This document shows positions 57,286 through 64,000 of a stretch of DNA of 64,000 bases, piece by piece. The position numbers and the translations under genes were made by a program. The DNA is taken from NCBI GenBank assembly GCA_000508965.1, contig BAHV02000010.1:310001-374000 (forward strand). Reading direction: 5' to 3'. The stretch's first letter is position 1. Each line of letters opens with the position of its first letter. The notes below the pieces were generated by a model. The model was not told the DNA's origin. It was given only the letters and a program-made list of their open reading frames with translations, and searched no databases. This DNA comes from Dielma sp000508965. GTDB lineage: Bacteria > Bacillota_I > Bacilli_A > Erysipelotrichales > Erysipelotrichaceae.

Positions 57286-57327
57286 GCCAACCATTGGATC
57301 AGGAGTCCAATGAGTTGGCTTTTTTTG
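57286..57327 (+). terminator. Strong terminator between the YheO and PadR genes
   Basis: GCCAAC plus ATTGGA pair with TCCAAT plus GTTGGC (one small bulge), followed by seven T. It is a second terminator after the one at 57210; the 50 nt between could be a short separate transcript, but no firm promoter is seen. Confidence 0.8.
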
Positions 57328-57334
57328 ATTGCCC

Positions 57335-57363
57335 TTGCCATAACGTTGGAACTGTGCTATATT
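57335..57363 (+). promoter_or_regulatory. Promoter and repeat of the PadR-DUF2812 operon
   Basis: TTGCCA (57335-57340), 17-nt spacer, TATATT (57358-57363). TGATAGTA (57363-57370) and CGATAGTA (57385-57392) follow as direct repeats 22 nt apart, with GATA...TATC between them; a likely PadR autoregulatory site. Confidence 0.6.
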
Positions 57364-57401
57364 GATAGTAGATATAGCGAGTATCGATAGTAGGTGATAA
57401 A

Positions 57402-57713
57402 GTGGCAAGAAATCAGTTTCAGACATTAAGTGAACCCATGTATTATATTTTGCTGGCCTTGCTGACGCCTTGTTATGGATATGAAATCATGCAGAAAATA
57501 TCTGAGATTTCTAAAGGCAGAGTGCAGGTCGGTGCCGGTACATTATATGCACTCTTGGCACGTTTTGAAAATGAAGGAATAATTAATCAAATTGCAGATG
57601 ACGGCAGGCGAAAAACGTATGTTGTTACAGAGAATGGCAGAACATTGCTGAGACAGGAGTTAAATCGGCTTAAAGTCATGAGTGAAGAGGGAGAAGCATT
57701 AATGAGTGAGTAA
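57402..57713 (+). CDS. PadR-family transcriptional regulator
   Basis: 103 residues. PadR winged helix: SEPMYYILLALLTPCYGYEIMQ is the family's opening with the conserved Tyr-Gly-Tyr, GAGTLYALLARFENEGII is the recognition part, and RRKTYVVTENG is the wing. It starts with GTG 57402 after TAGGTGATAA. It is followed 15 nt later by a DUF2812 membrane protein, the classic PadR-DUF2812 pair in which PadR is thought to repress the operon. Confidence 0.9.
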   Translation: MARNQFQTLSEPMYYILLALLTPCYGYEIMQKISEISKGRVQVGAGTLYALLARFENEGIINQIADDGRRKTYVVTENGRTLLRQELNRLKVMSEEGEALMSE

Positions 57714-57728
57714 AGGGAGGTGAAGCCC

Positions 57729-58958
57729 ATGAAAAAATGCTGGATTCCATTATATTATAATGTCAAAGATACATATGCAATGAGTGAATTATTTGAAAAG
57801 CTTGCAAAGAAAGGCTGGCATTTTCACAAACTTAACGCATCAAGTGCTGTATTTGTTAAAGGTGAGAAACAATCATGCCGTTATACGGTGGATATTTTCT
57901 CACAGCCGCGCCGCAATAATGATGATAAAAACTTGATGGAATATCGTGATTTATGTGCTCATAGCGGTTGGGAGTATGTAGATGGCTATAAAGAATTTCA
58001 GGTATTTAAAGCATTATCGGGTGTTGATCCAGTCCCTCTGCAAAGTGATGATGAACTGGCTTGTGAGCTTGTATGTCAGCAGCAGCTTAGAAATATTAAA
58101 TCGAATATCTATTCTGCGCTTTCACTTATTGTTTTAGCCATCATATCTGCAATCTTGCAGCCGTTTGCTATTTTTGAGGATGATTTATTTTTAGTGACAT
58201 TACTTATTGTACCGTTAGGCTTTATTTATATCTTGTTTTCAAGTGTGCAGTATATGAGAATCAAAAAGAATGCAGTCCATAATATTTATAATAAAAAGAA
58301 TCATCTGTTAGCTAATTCAATTTTCTCAGTAATACTTATGATTTTTGTCTTTGGCAATACAGCTTTTTATCTAGGCTTTAAATTACTGCATCAGGAAAGC
58401 TTGGATAAGAGTATTTATGTTGTGGCAGCTTTTGCGAATATGCTATTTGTGATGCATTATCTAAAACGAAATGAAGGGCGTAAATTAAAGACAGGAAAAT
58501 ATGTCAAGGTTTTTGTTTTATGTTATATTGGCAGCTGTTTGGCAATCGGTGCAATTCAAGCAATCATGCCGAAGCCGTCAGTAGATACAAGCCGTGTTAT
58601 CCGCATGAACGATCCAGCTATGGAGGGAACTTTCACGAAGAGCAGCAGCTATTTTATTCCTTATCAATGTGAATTTGTTTCTGATTCAGGAAAATATAAA
58701 TATAACTTATATATAGCGAAGGACAGTAAGACAAGTGAGCTTGTCTATAAAGCCTTATTACATCAAAAAGATAAGGGGAATAATGAGCTTGAACCGGTAA
58801 ATGATAACTATGAAGCTGAGGGTTATTATTTGAATGGTCATACTGAAATGATTTTTCACATTGATACTTGTGTGCTTATTATTAAGGGGGGCAATGATAA
58901 CTCAATCAGTATCAAAAGATTCAACGAGCAGTTGAGTGTGCTGAATATGTCTTATTGA
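57729..58958 (+). CDS. DUF2812 membrane protein
   Basis: 409 residues. The N-terminal DUF2812 domain (about 1-110) has the hallmark AKKGWHFHKLN, YTVDIF and HSGWEYVDGYKEFQVFKA. Four membrane helices follow (about 137-158, 160-180, 205-225 and 232-290 in two segments), then an extracytoplasmic C-terminal domain of about 120 residues with mixed beta strands. Role unknown; such proteins commonly accompany PadR repressors and may sense or resist an envelope stress. ATG 57729 has GGAGG 9 nt upstream; GTG 57720 overlaps the SD. Confidence 0.85.
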   Translation: MKKCWIPLYYNVKDTYAMSELFEKLAKKGWHFHKLNASSAVFVKGEKQSCRYTVDIFSQPRRNNDDKNLMEYRDLCAHSGWEYVDGYKEFQVFKALSGVDPVPLQSDDELACELVCQQQLRNIKSNIYSALSLIVLAIISAILQPFAIFEDDLFLVTLLIVPLGFIYILFSSVQYMRIKKNAVHNIYNKKNHLLANSIFSVILMIFVFGNTAFYLGFKLLHQESLDKSIYVVAAFANMLFVMHYLKRNEGRKLKTGKYVKVFVLCYIGSCLAIGAIQAIMPKPSVDTSRVIRMNDPAMEGTFTKSSSYFIPYQCEFVSDSGKYKYNLYIAKDSKTSELVYKALLHQKDKGNNELEPVNDNYEAEGYYLNGHTEMIFHIDTCVLIIKGGNDNSISIKRFNEQLSVLNMSY

Positions 58959-59028
58959 TTATGTTTTTCATTATATGCGTTTGACTGAAAGAATGTAAAA
59001 AAGCTATGATCTTTGGAGTATTTTTCTC

Positions 59029-59340
59029 TTATTGATCACAGCTTTTATTTTTAATAAACGTTTTTAATGATTCAGAAATGGTTTTAATTAATGAGGGTTC
59101 ATTGGTTTTGAAAAAGAATTTTTGTAATATGATGCCAATTACCATGAATAATAAAATGGTATAAAACCAAGTATAAGCTCCCTTTGGAGATCGTAATTCT
59201 ATGCTTAAATCAGTTAAATCAACTATATTATGATACAGAAGAATATAGTGTATTCTTAACTCATCAAGATATAATGCAAAAAATAATCCAACAAGATGCC
59301 CAACTGCAATAGAAAGAGCTACTATATATCTAATACCCAT
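59029..59340 (-). CDS. Small hypothetical membrane protein
   Basis: 103 residues with two clear hydrophobic helices (about 5-25 and 58-78) and a basic C-terminal tail. No family is recognised. The SD before ATG 59340 is poor, and base composition is more AT-rich than in neighbours, so it may be acquired or decaying. It is convergent with the DUF2812 gene, with 70 nt between. Confidence 0.4.
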   Translation of the reverse strand: MGIRYIVALSIAVGHLVGLFFALYLDELRIHYILLYHNIVDLTDLSIELRSPKGAYTWFYTILLFMVIGIILQKFFFKTNEPSLIKTISESLKTFIKNKSCDQ

Positions 59341-59351
59341 CAAATGATGAG

Positions 59352-59558
59352 ATGAAAAATGATGCTTATAACATGAGCAAGGATGGTGAATATAGTGGTA
59401 AAATATATCCTCTAAAGCAATATTATTATAAAATAGGGAAAATTATACTTGCAGTAAGTGATTCAGATGAAGGGAAATTATTAGAGATCCTAAAAAAACA
59501 TATTGGAGAACCATTTGCACAAAACTTTCCGGAATATTATTCTAGTGAAAATGTTTAA
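59352..59558 (+). CDS. Short hypothetical ORF, possibly a gene remnant
   Basis: 68 residues, AT-rich, no family recognised. A weak GATGAG precedes the ATG. The sequence (SKDGEYSGKIYPLKQYYYK, then SDEGKLLEILKKHIGEP) is protein-like but could be the end of a lost gene. The stretch 59559-59767 after it shows no gene. Confidence 0.3.
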   Translation: MKNDAYNMSKDGEYSGKIYPLKQYYYKIGKIILAVSDSDEGKLLEILKKHIGEPFAQNFPEYYSSENV

Positions 59559-59767
59559 TTTATTTTTAGAGAAATTCCAGTAAAATTGTTCATTGCAAAT
59601 CACATTTATTCATCAGAGCAGTTATTATAATAAGAATATTGAAAGATTGTTTGGAATACTTGAATACTTGAATTATAGATATGATTTGCAGAACATTATA
59701 TGAAGCTGGATTATTTTTATTATACAGCTTATCTTCTATTTTCACTCTGATAATTTCAGCTTCGGAC

Positions 59768-59797
59768 TTGACAAAGCCTAATGTTCAATGCTATTTT
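59768..59797 (+). promoter_or_regulatory. Promoter of the pfl operon
   Basis: TTGACA (59768-59773), 18-nt spacer, TATTTT (59792-59797), 8 nt before the ZTP aptamer. Confidence 0.6.
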
Positions 59798-59804
59798 ATT
59801 AATA

Positions 59805-59872
59805 GTTATACGACTGACGGAAGTGGAATTAACCACATGAAGTATGACATTGCAGCGCCGACCGTCTGGGCA
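59805..59872 (+). ncRNA. ZTP (pfl) riboswitch aptamer
   Basis: GTTATAC pairs with GTATGAC (one G-U) as the outer helix. The conserved core GACTGACGGAAGTGGAATTA, with CCAC closing, and the 3' element GCCGACCGTCTGGGCA match the pfl/ZTP consensus. ZTP accumulates when 10-formyl-tetrahydrofolate is short, and formate made by pyruvate formate-lyase feeds that pool, so control of this operon makes sense. Confidence 0.9.
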
Positions 59873-59898
59873 CCTCGTCCGGGAGAGTCGGCTTTTTT
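59857..59898 (+). terminator. ZTP-controlled terminator of the pfl operon
   Basis: GCCGAC (59857-59862) pairs with GTCGGC (59887-59892), followed by six T. The first arm is part of the 3' aptamer element, so ligand binding and termination exclude one another, giving an ON switch. Confidence 0.85.
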
Positions 59899-59974
59899 GT
59901 ATTCTTTTTAAGTGTTTTTACTTTACAGATTCGCAGACTTTCGATAGACTAAACATACAGAACGGAGGGAACCC

Positions 59975-60709
59975 ATGGTTCAAGGCAGAATTCATTCAAT
60001 TGAAACATTTGGCACCGTTGATGGTCCGGGAATACGTTTTGTGTTATTTATGCAGGGCTGTTCGATGCGCTGTCTATATTGTCATAATCCTGATACTTGG
60101 GATCTTAAAAGCGGCATTATCAAGAATGCTGATGAGATTTTAAATGAAATCATGAAGTATCGTCCTTATTATAAGGATACGGGAGGCTTGACAATCAGCG
60201 GCGGCGAAGCATGTCTGCAGCTTGATTTTGTACTTGAATTATTTGCTTTATGTAAACAGCATGGCATTCATACATGTCTGGATACCTCGGGAATTACCTT
60301 TGACATTAAGGATGATCGGTATATCAGATTAACAGAAGTATGTGATCTTGTACTGCTTGACATGAAGCATATGGACAATGCAGAGCATAAAGCCTTATGC
60401 GGATTTGAGAATGAGCGGGTATTTGCTTTCGCATCATTTTTAGATCAGCATCATGTGCCCGTTTGGATCAGGCATGTACTGGTACCGGGATATACGGATG
60501 ATGAAAAGCATTTACTGGCAATGCGGGCTTGGATCAATACTTTATCGAATGTAGAAAAGACAGAGGTTCTGCCTTATCATACGATGGGCATCGTTAAGTA
60601 TCAAAAGCTTGGCCTGTCTTATCCTTTAGCGGGTGTTGAAGCGCCAAGTGCTGAAAGTATTGCCAGAGCCAGAGAAATTCTGAGTGGAGATCGGTATGAA
60701 AAAGTTTAG
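59975..60709 (+). CDS. pflA: Pyruvate formate-lyase activating enzyme
   Basis: Radical SAM enzyme that installs the glycyl radical. 244 residues. The [4Fe-4S] motif CSMRCLYC (Cys29, 33, 36) follows GTVDGPGIRFVLFMQG; TISGGEACLQ is the SAM-binding glycine motif and LLDMKHM the later core strand. Full length for PflA. SD GGAGGG. It is first in pflA - thioredoxin-like - pflB - glycyl-radical subunit, under the ZTP riboswitch. Its substrate here should be Gly52 of the separate 77-residue protein. Confidence 0.95.
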   Translation: MVQGRIHSIETFGTVDGPGIRFVLFMQGCSMRCLYCHNPDTWDLKSGIIKNADEILNEIMKYRPYYKDTGGLTISGGEACLQLDFVLELFALCKQHGIHTCLDTSGITFDIKDDRYIRLTEVCDLVLLDMKHMDNAEHKALCGFENERVFAFASFLDQHHVPVWIRHVLVPGYTDDEKHLLAMRAWINTLSNVEKTEVLPYHTMGIVKYQKLGLSYPLAGVEAPSAESIARAREILSGDRYEKV

Positions 60710-60989
60710 GCTGATACAGCTGAATGGGGATGTCTGTGCAGGCTGTGCACAGAATCTGCCTGTGGTTCATCAAGTAGTTGGTGAACGTGATGATTGCGAT
60801 TTTATAGAAATCGGTGAACTGGAACAGATTGCAGAATATGTGAAGCGTTATGAACTGACACATCTGCCGGCTCTGGTTCTGTTAAGTGATGATGAATTAT
60901 TAGGTGAGGTGCATGGCTATCAGCCAAAGGAAATCCTCACACTTTGGCTTGATGCGAAAATCAGGCAATACAATCAACAAGGAGAGTAA
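60696..60989 (+). CDS. Small thioredoxin-like protein in the pfl operon
   Basis: 97 residues. The compact thioredoxin-fold pattern is strand RLIQLNG, CAGC redox motif (Cys14, Cys17), a helix, strand FIEIGE, helix IAEYVKRYEL, then THLPALVLLSDD with the cis-Pro loop, and a final helix. Two Cys in CxxC form support a disulfide or persulfide redox role. ATG 60696 overlaps pflA by 14 nt (SD GGAGATCGG), and pflB follows 5 nt after its stop, so the three are tightly coupled. A thioredoxin-like gene between pflA and pflB is not the usual layout; a role in keeping PFL or its activase reduced is inference. Confidence 0.75.
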   Translation: MKKFRLIQLNGDVCAGCAQNLPVVHQVVGERDDCDFIEIGELEQIAEYVKRYELTHLPALVLLSDDELLGEVHGYQPKEILTLWLDAKIRQYNQQGE

Positions 60990-60994
60990 GTAAG

Positions 60995-62995
60995 ATGAGA
61001 GAAGAATGGACAGGGTTTAAAGAAGGTAAGTGGCTGAAGGAAATCAATGTACGTGATTTTATTCAGAAAAATTATACCCCTTATTTAGGGGATGAGTCTT
61101 TCCTTGCGGATGCCAGTGAAGCTACAAAAACACTGTGGCAGCAGGTCATGGAGCTGAATGCAAAGGAAAGAGAAGCCGGCGGTGTACTTGATGCAGATAC
61201 CGGTGTTGTATCAACATTGACTTCCCATGCTGCGGGTTATTTGAATAAGGAACTAGAAAAAATCGTCGGTTTCCAGACGGATAAACCTTTTAAACGATCC
61301 TTGCAGCCTTTCGGCGGTATCCGTATGAGTGAAAGTGCCCTTGAAGCTTATGGTTATGAGCTTGATCCTGAAATCAAGAAGATTTTTACAGAATATAGAA
61401 AAACACATAATCAAGGTGTTTTTGATGCCTATACACCGGAGATGCGGGCAGCCCGTACATGCGGTATCATTACCGGTTTGCCGGATGCTTATGGACGCGG
61501 CCGTATCGTTGGTGATTATCGCCGTATTGCTTTATATGGTGTTGATGCTTTGATTGCAGATAAAAAAGAAGTAATGCGTATTCGCTTGAACGGCAGCATG
61601 TATGAAGATAAAATTCGTGACCGTGAAGAAGTGGCAGAACAGATCAGAGCTTTAGGTGAACTTAAAAAGATGGCAGAAATTTATGGCTGTGATATTTCTA
61701 AACCGGCGAAAACCGCACAGGAAGCAATTCAGGCTGTTTATTTTGGTTATCTGGCAGCCGTCAAGGATCAAAATGGGGCTGCTATGTCATTAGGCCGTAC
61801 TTCTACATTCTTAGATATCTATATTCAGCGTGATTTAGAAAAGGGTATACTTACTGAATCTGAAGCACAGGAACTGATGGATCATTTCATCATGAAATTA
61901 CGTCTGGTGAAATTTATGAGAACGCCTGAATATAATGATTTATTTTCAGGTGATCCGACATGGGTTACTGAATCAGTGGGCGGTGTAGGAATTGACGGAC
62001 GGCCTTTAGTAACTAAAAATTCATTCCGTGTCTTACATACATTAGAAACATTGGGGCCGGCACCGGAACCGAATCTGACTGTGTTATGGTCAAAACATCT
62101 GCCGGATGGCTTCAAGAAATATTGCGCCAAGTTATCCATTGAGACATCATCTCTTCAATATGAAAATGATGACTTAATGCGTGTTGAGATGGGCGATGAT
62201 TATTGTATTGCCTGTTGTGTAAGCTGTATGCGTGTCGGCAAGGATATGCAGTTCTTCGGTGCCCGTGCCAATCTTGCGAAAGCTTTGCTTTATTCAATCA
62301 ACGGCGGTATCGATGAAAAGAAAAAGATTCAGGTATCACCGCGCTTTGAACCGATCACCAGTGAATATCTTGATTTTGATGAAGTAATGAAGAAATATGA
62401 TCAAACTTTGGACTGGCTGGCAGGTTTATATATCAATACACTCAATGTCATTCATTATATGCATGATAAATACTGTTATGAAGCGATCGAAATGGCTTTG
62501 CATGACTATGATGTACGGCGGCTGTTTGCGACAGGTGTAGCCGGTTTATCGGTGGTTGCTGATTCTCTTTCCGCAATCAAATATGCAAAGGTAAAGACGA
62601 TTCGTGATGAAAATGGCATTGTCATTGATTATGAGGTTGAAGGTGATTTCCCTAAATATGGCAACAATGATGATCGTGTCGATCAGCTGGCTGCCGATCT
62701 TGTGAAGAATTTTATGGATAAGCTCAGACAGCATCATACATACCGCGGCGGTATTCATTCAATGAGCATCTTAACAATTACAAGCAATGTCGTTTATGGT
62801 AAGAAGACAGGCAATACACCGGATGGCCGTAAAGCCGGTGAACCTTTTGCGCCAGGTGCTAATCCGATGCATGGCCGTGATACAAGCGGTGCATTGGCGT
62901 CTTTAGCATCGGTGGCAAAATTAAATTATGATGACGCTCGTGACGGTATTTCAAATACCTTCTCAATCGTGCCGGAATCATTAGGAAAGGACTAA
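60995..62995 (+). CDS. pflB: Pyruvate formate-lyase catalytic subunit lacking the glycyl-radical domain
   Basis: 666 residues, against about 750-760 for usual PflB. The body is complete: GGIRMSESALEAYG, ITGLPDAYGRGRIVGDYRR, TESVGGVGIDGR and the catalytic Cys pair (Cys407-Cys408) in YCIACCVSC with MQFFGARANLAKALLY. It stops after SIVPESLGKD, exactly before the C-terminal glycyl-radical domain. That domain is encoded by the next gene with its own SD, 10 nt away and in another frame. The enzyme should convert pyruvate and CoA to acetyl-CoA and formate only when both chains are together. SD GGAGAG. Confidence 0.92.
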   Translation: MREEWTGFKEGKWLKEINVRDFIQKNYTPYLGDESFLADASEATKTLWQQVMELNAKEREAGGVLDADTGVVSTLTSHAAGYLNKELEKIVGFQTDKPFKRSLQPFGGIRMSESALEAYGYELDPEIKKIFTEYRKTHNQGVFDAYTPEMRAARTCGIITGLPDAYGRGRIVGDYRRIALYGVDALIADKKEVMRIRLNGSMYEDKIRDREEVAEQIRALGELKKMAEIYGCDISKPAKTAQEAIQAVYFGYLAAVKDQNGAAMSLGRTSTFLDIYIQRDLEKGILTESEAQELMDHFIMKLRLVKFMRTPEYNDLFSGDPTWVTESVGGVGIDGRPLVTKNSFRVLHTLETLGPAPEPNLTVLWSKHLPDGFKKYCAKLSIETSSLQYENDDLMRVEMGDDYCIACCVSCMRVGKDMQFFGARANLAKALLYSINGGIDEKKKIQVSPRFEPITSEYLDFDEVMKKYDQTLDWLAGLYINTLNVIHYMHDKYCYEAIEMALHDYDVRRLFATGVAGLSVVADSLSAIKYAKVKTIRDENGIVIDYEVEGDFPKYGNNDDRVDQLAADLVKNFMDKLRQHHTYRGGIHSMSILTITSNVVYGKKTGNTPDGRKAGEPFAPGANPMHGRDTSGALASLASVAKLNYDDARDGISNTFSIVPESLGKD

Positions 62996-63005
62996 GGAGG
63001 AACTT

Positions 63006-63239
63006 ATGAGTCAGCGTGTAGATAATTTAGTAAATTTGATCGACGGTTATGTGGAAAGCGGCGGTCATCATCTGAATGTAAATGTATTTAACCGTGAAAC
63101 ATTGTTAGATGCTCAGAAGCATCCTGAATTATATCCGCAGTTAACAATTCGGGTATCCGGTTATGCCGTTAATTTTAATAAATTGACAAAGGAACAGCAA
63201 GACGAGGTAATATCTCGTACAATGCACGAAAAAATGTAA
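63006..63239 (+). CDS. Separate glycyl-radical subunit of pyruvate formate-lyase
   Basis: 77 residues corresponding to the missing C-terminus of PflB. NLVNLIDGYVESGGHHLNV starts where the main chain stops, and the radical motif is RVSGYAVNF with Gly52; the C-terminal TKEQQDEVISRT is also standard. Nothing seems lost between the two chains. AAGGAGG, which includes the pflB stop region, lies 5 nt before ATG 63006, so translation is coupled and efficient. It is analogous to YfiD/GrcA of Escherichia coli, a spare glycyl-radical domain (127 residues), but here it is the only copy in the operon. Confidence 0.92.
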   Translation: MSQRVDNLVNLIDGYVESGGHHLNVNVFNRETLLDAQKHPELYPQLTIRVSGYAVNFNKLTKEQQDEVISRTMHEKM

Positions 63240-63244
63240 GCTAG

Positions 63245-63266
63245 GTCTGGTGAAAACCAGACTTTT
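63245..63266 (+). terminator. Terminator of the pfl operon
   Basis: GTCTGGT-GAAA-ACCAGAC followed by TTTT. Confidence 0.85.
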
Positions 63267-63323
63267 CATTTACTTCTGATGCATCAAAAGGTAAAATAGA
63301 ATGAAAGACAGGAGGCTTAATTT

Positions 63324-64000
63324 ATGGAATATATAAAAGCTGGAAGATTGATTGATGGCTGCGGGAATGTCAGTGAGAACATGATCCTGTGCATTGATGA
63401 GGGGAAGATTAAAGGGATATTAAAGGCTGAACAAATGGCTAAGGAAGTAGAATTCATTGATTATTCTGATTTTACGATTATGCCGGGAATGATTAACGCG
63501 CATATTCATGCTTTTTCACCTTGTGATATGAGGGCTGAAGAAGAGCAGGCACGCACACCTTTGCAGAAGGCTTATGATGGGGAGCGTTTCATGCATGATT
63601 TGCTTTACAGCGGAGTTACCGCTGCACGTTCTCTGGGTTCTGAGGGTACCAGTGAGCAGCAGCTTCGTGATTGTATCAAAAATGGCACTGTGGTTGGCCC
63701 GGATCTTGTCGTATGCGGCCGAGTGATCACGATGAGCGGCGGTCACGGCTGGAGCAGCGGCATGCAGTCTGACGGTGTTGATGAATGCCGTAAGAATACA
63801 CGCATTCTGCTTCGCGAGGAAGCGGATGTCATTAAAATAATGGCTACCGGCGGTGTTATGACTAAAGGTGTAGAACCGGGCAGCGCACAGCTTACAATGG
63901 AAGAAATGAAGGTCTGTGTAGAAGAGGCTCATAAGGCAGGCAAGAGAACTGCGACTCATGCCCAGGGAAATCAGGGAATCCGCAACGCGCTGAATGCCGG
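63324..64000 (+). CDS. Amidohydrolase, imidazolonepropionase/prolidase-like (3' end outside window)
   Basis: First 225 residues of a metal-dependent amidohydrolase. The N-terminal beta-sandwich part is AGRLIDGCGNVSENM; the metal motif HIH is in MPGMINAHIHAF; the likely carbamylated Lys is in ADVIKIMATGGV; and the next His is in RTATHAQGN. This layout matches dipeptidase- or imidazolonepropionase-like members such as the Sgx9260-type prolidases. The substrate is unknown. SD GGAGG 8 nt before ATG 63324. The gene runs off the window at 64000. Confidence 0.85.
   Translation, partial: MEYIKAGRLIDGCGNVSENMILCIDEGKIKGILKAEQMAKEVEFIDYSDFTIMPGMINAHIHAFSPCDMRAEEEQARTPLQKAYDGERFMHDLLYSGVTAARSLGSEGTSEQQLRDCIKNGTVVGPDLVVCGRVITMSGGHGWSSGMQSDGVDECRKNTRILLREEADVIKIMATGGVMTKGVEPGSAQLTMEEMKVCVEEAHKAGKRTATHAQGNQGIRNALNA

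Noticed and set aside
59681..59911. 76-residue open frame before pflA
   Set aside because: It runs through the ZTP aptamer and its terminator, with no SD.
62990..63010. Sequencing frameshift or simple stop mutation in pflB
   Set aside because: The break lies at a domain boundary, and a strong SD and ATG are correctly spaced for the second chain. A random frame error would not produce these, although re-sequencing is the final test.

Overview
The window reads as chromosomal DNA of an anaerobic, fermentative, low-to-mid GC member of the Bacillota, most like an Erysipelotrichia- or Clostridia-type gut bacterium. The reasons are: SD-led genes with TTGACA/TATAAT promoters, several PTS sugar operons, a pyruvate formate-lyase operon under a ZTP (pfl) riboswitch, a TPP-riboswitch thiamine salvage operon, 2-hydroxyacyl-CoA dehydratase-activase proteins, and collagen-like proteins with exosporium-type C-terminal domains that suggest spore formation. 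No phage, insertion sequence, rRNA or CRISPR array is visible. The assignment to a lineage is inference from gene content only.

Layout. 1-6 kb: a membrane EAL/GGDEF protein, an MBL-fold hydrolase, an autoregulated MarR regulator with Cys- and His-rich ends, two Arg tRNAs, a D-2-hydroxyacid dehydrogenase and type 1 IPP isomerase. 5.7-13.4 kb: LemA plus a DUF2207 membrane protein, then an amidase and three collagen-like genes. The four genes from the amidase onward share a CATAGT(A/C)TG box typical of mother-cell sporulation promoters, and the three collagen genes also share a 5' leader hairpin. 13.4-21.4 kb: an 1848-residue multi-PAS/GGDEF/EAL protein, a ribbon-helix-helix protein, a glycosyltransferase with a sigma-K-like promoter, and a YhcH-family protein. 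21.5-24.2 kb: thiE-thiD-tenA behind a TPP riboswitch, and tRNA-Leu. 24.3-27.6 kb: an ACT-less aspartokinase, a tiny HMA-like protein, a YdcC-like gene with a sigma-E-like promoter followed directly by an NdoA/MazF toxin with no antitoxin beside it, and an ECF S component. 27.7-30 kb: a tRNA-Asp/tRNA-Gly pair present twice as an inverted repeat around an acetyltransferase and an M23 peptidase, plus tRNA-Ser.

30.2-36.1 kb: a LicT/BglG-type beta-glucoside operon (cre, promoter, RAT/terminator, EIIBCA, GH1, antiterminator) that unusually ends in an FGGY sugar kinase. 36.2-43.3 kb: a secreted FAD/FMN-dependent reductase lipoprotein, a MarR regulator, a tagatose-bisphosphate aldolase subunit, a DNA alkyl-transferase, and a MerR-MATE efflux pair. 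43.3-51.7 kb: two acyl-CoA-dehydratase-activase genes, a structured leader RNA before a heterodimeric ABC exporter, and a decayed Vat/CatB-type acetyltransferase. 51.7-57.2 kb: a second glycoside locus: GH1 divergent from ridA - EIIBC - PLP aminotransferase - YheO-type regulator. 57.3-59.6 kb: a PadR/DUF2812 pair and AT-rich small ORFs.

59.8-63.3 kb holds the most striking locus: ZTP riboswitch - pflA - thioredoxin-like protein - a PflB that stops just before the glycyl-radical domain - a separate 77-residue protein carrying that domain (Gly52) with its own strong SD. It looks like a naturally two-subunit pyruvate formate-lyase. The window ends inside an amidohydrolase gene.
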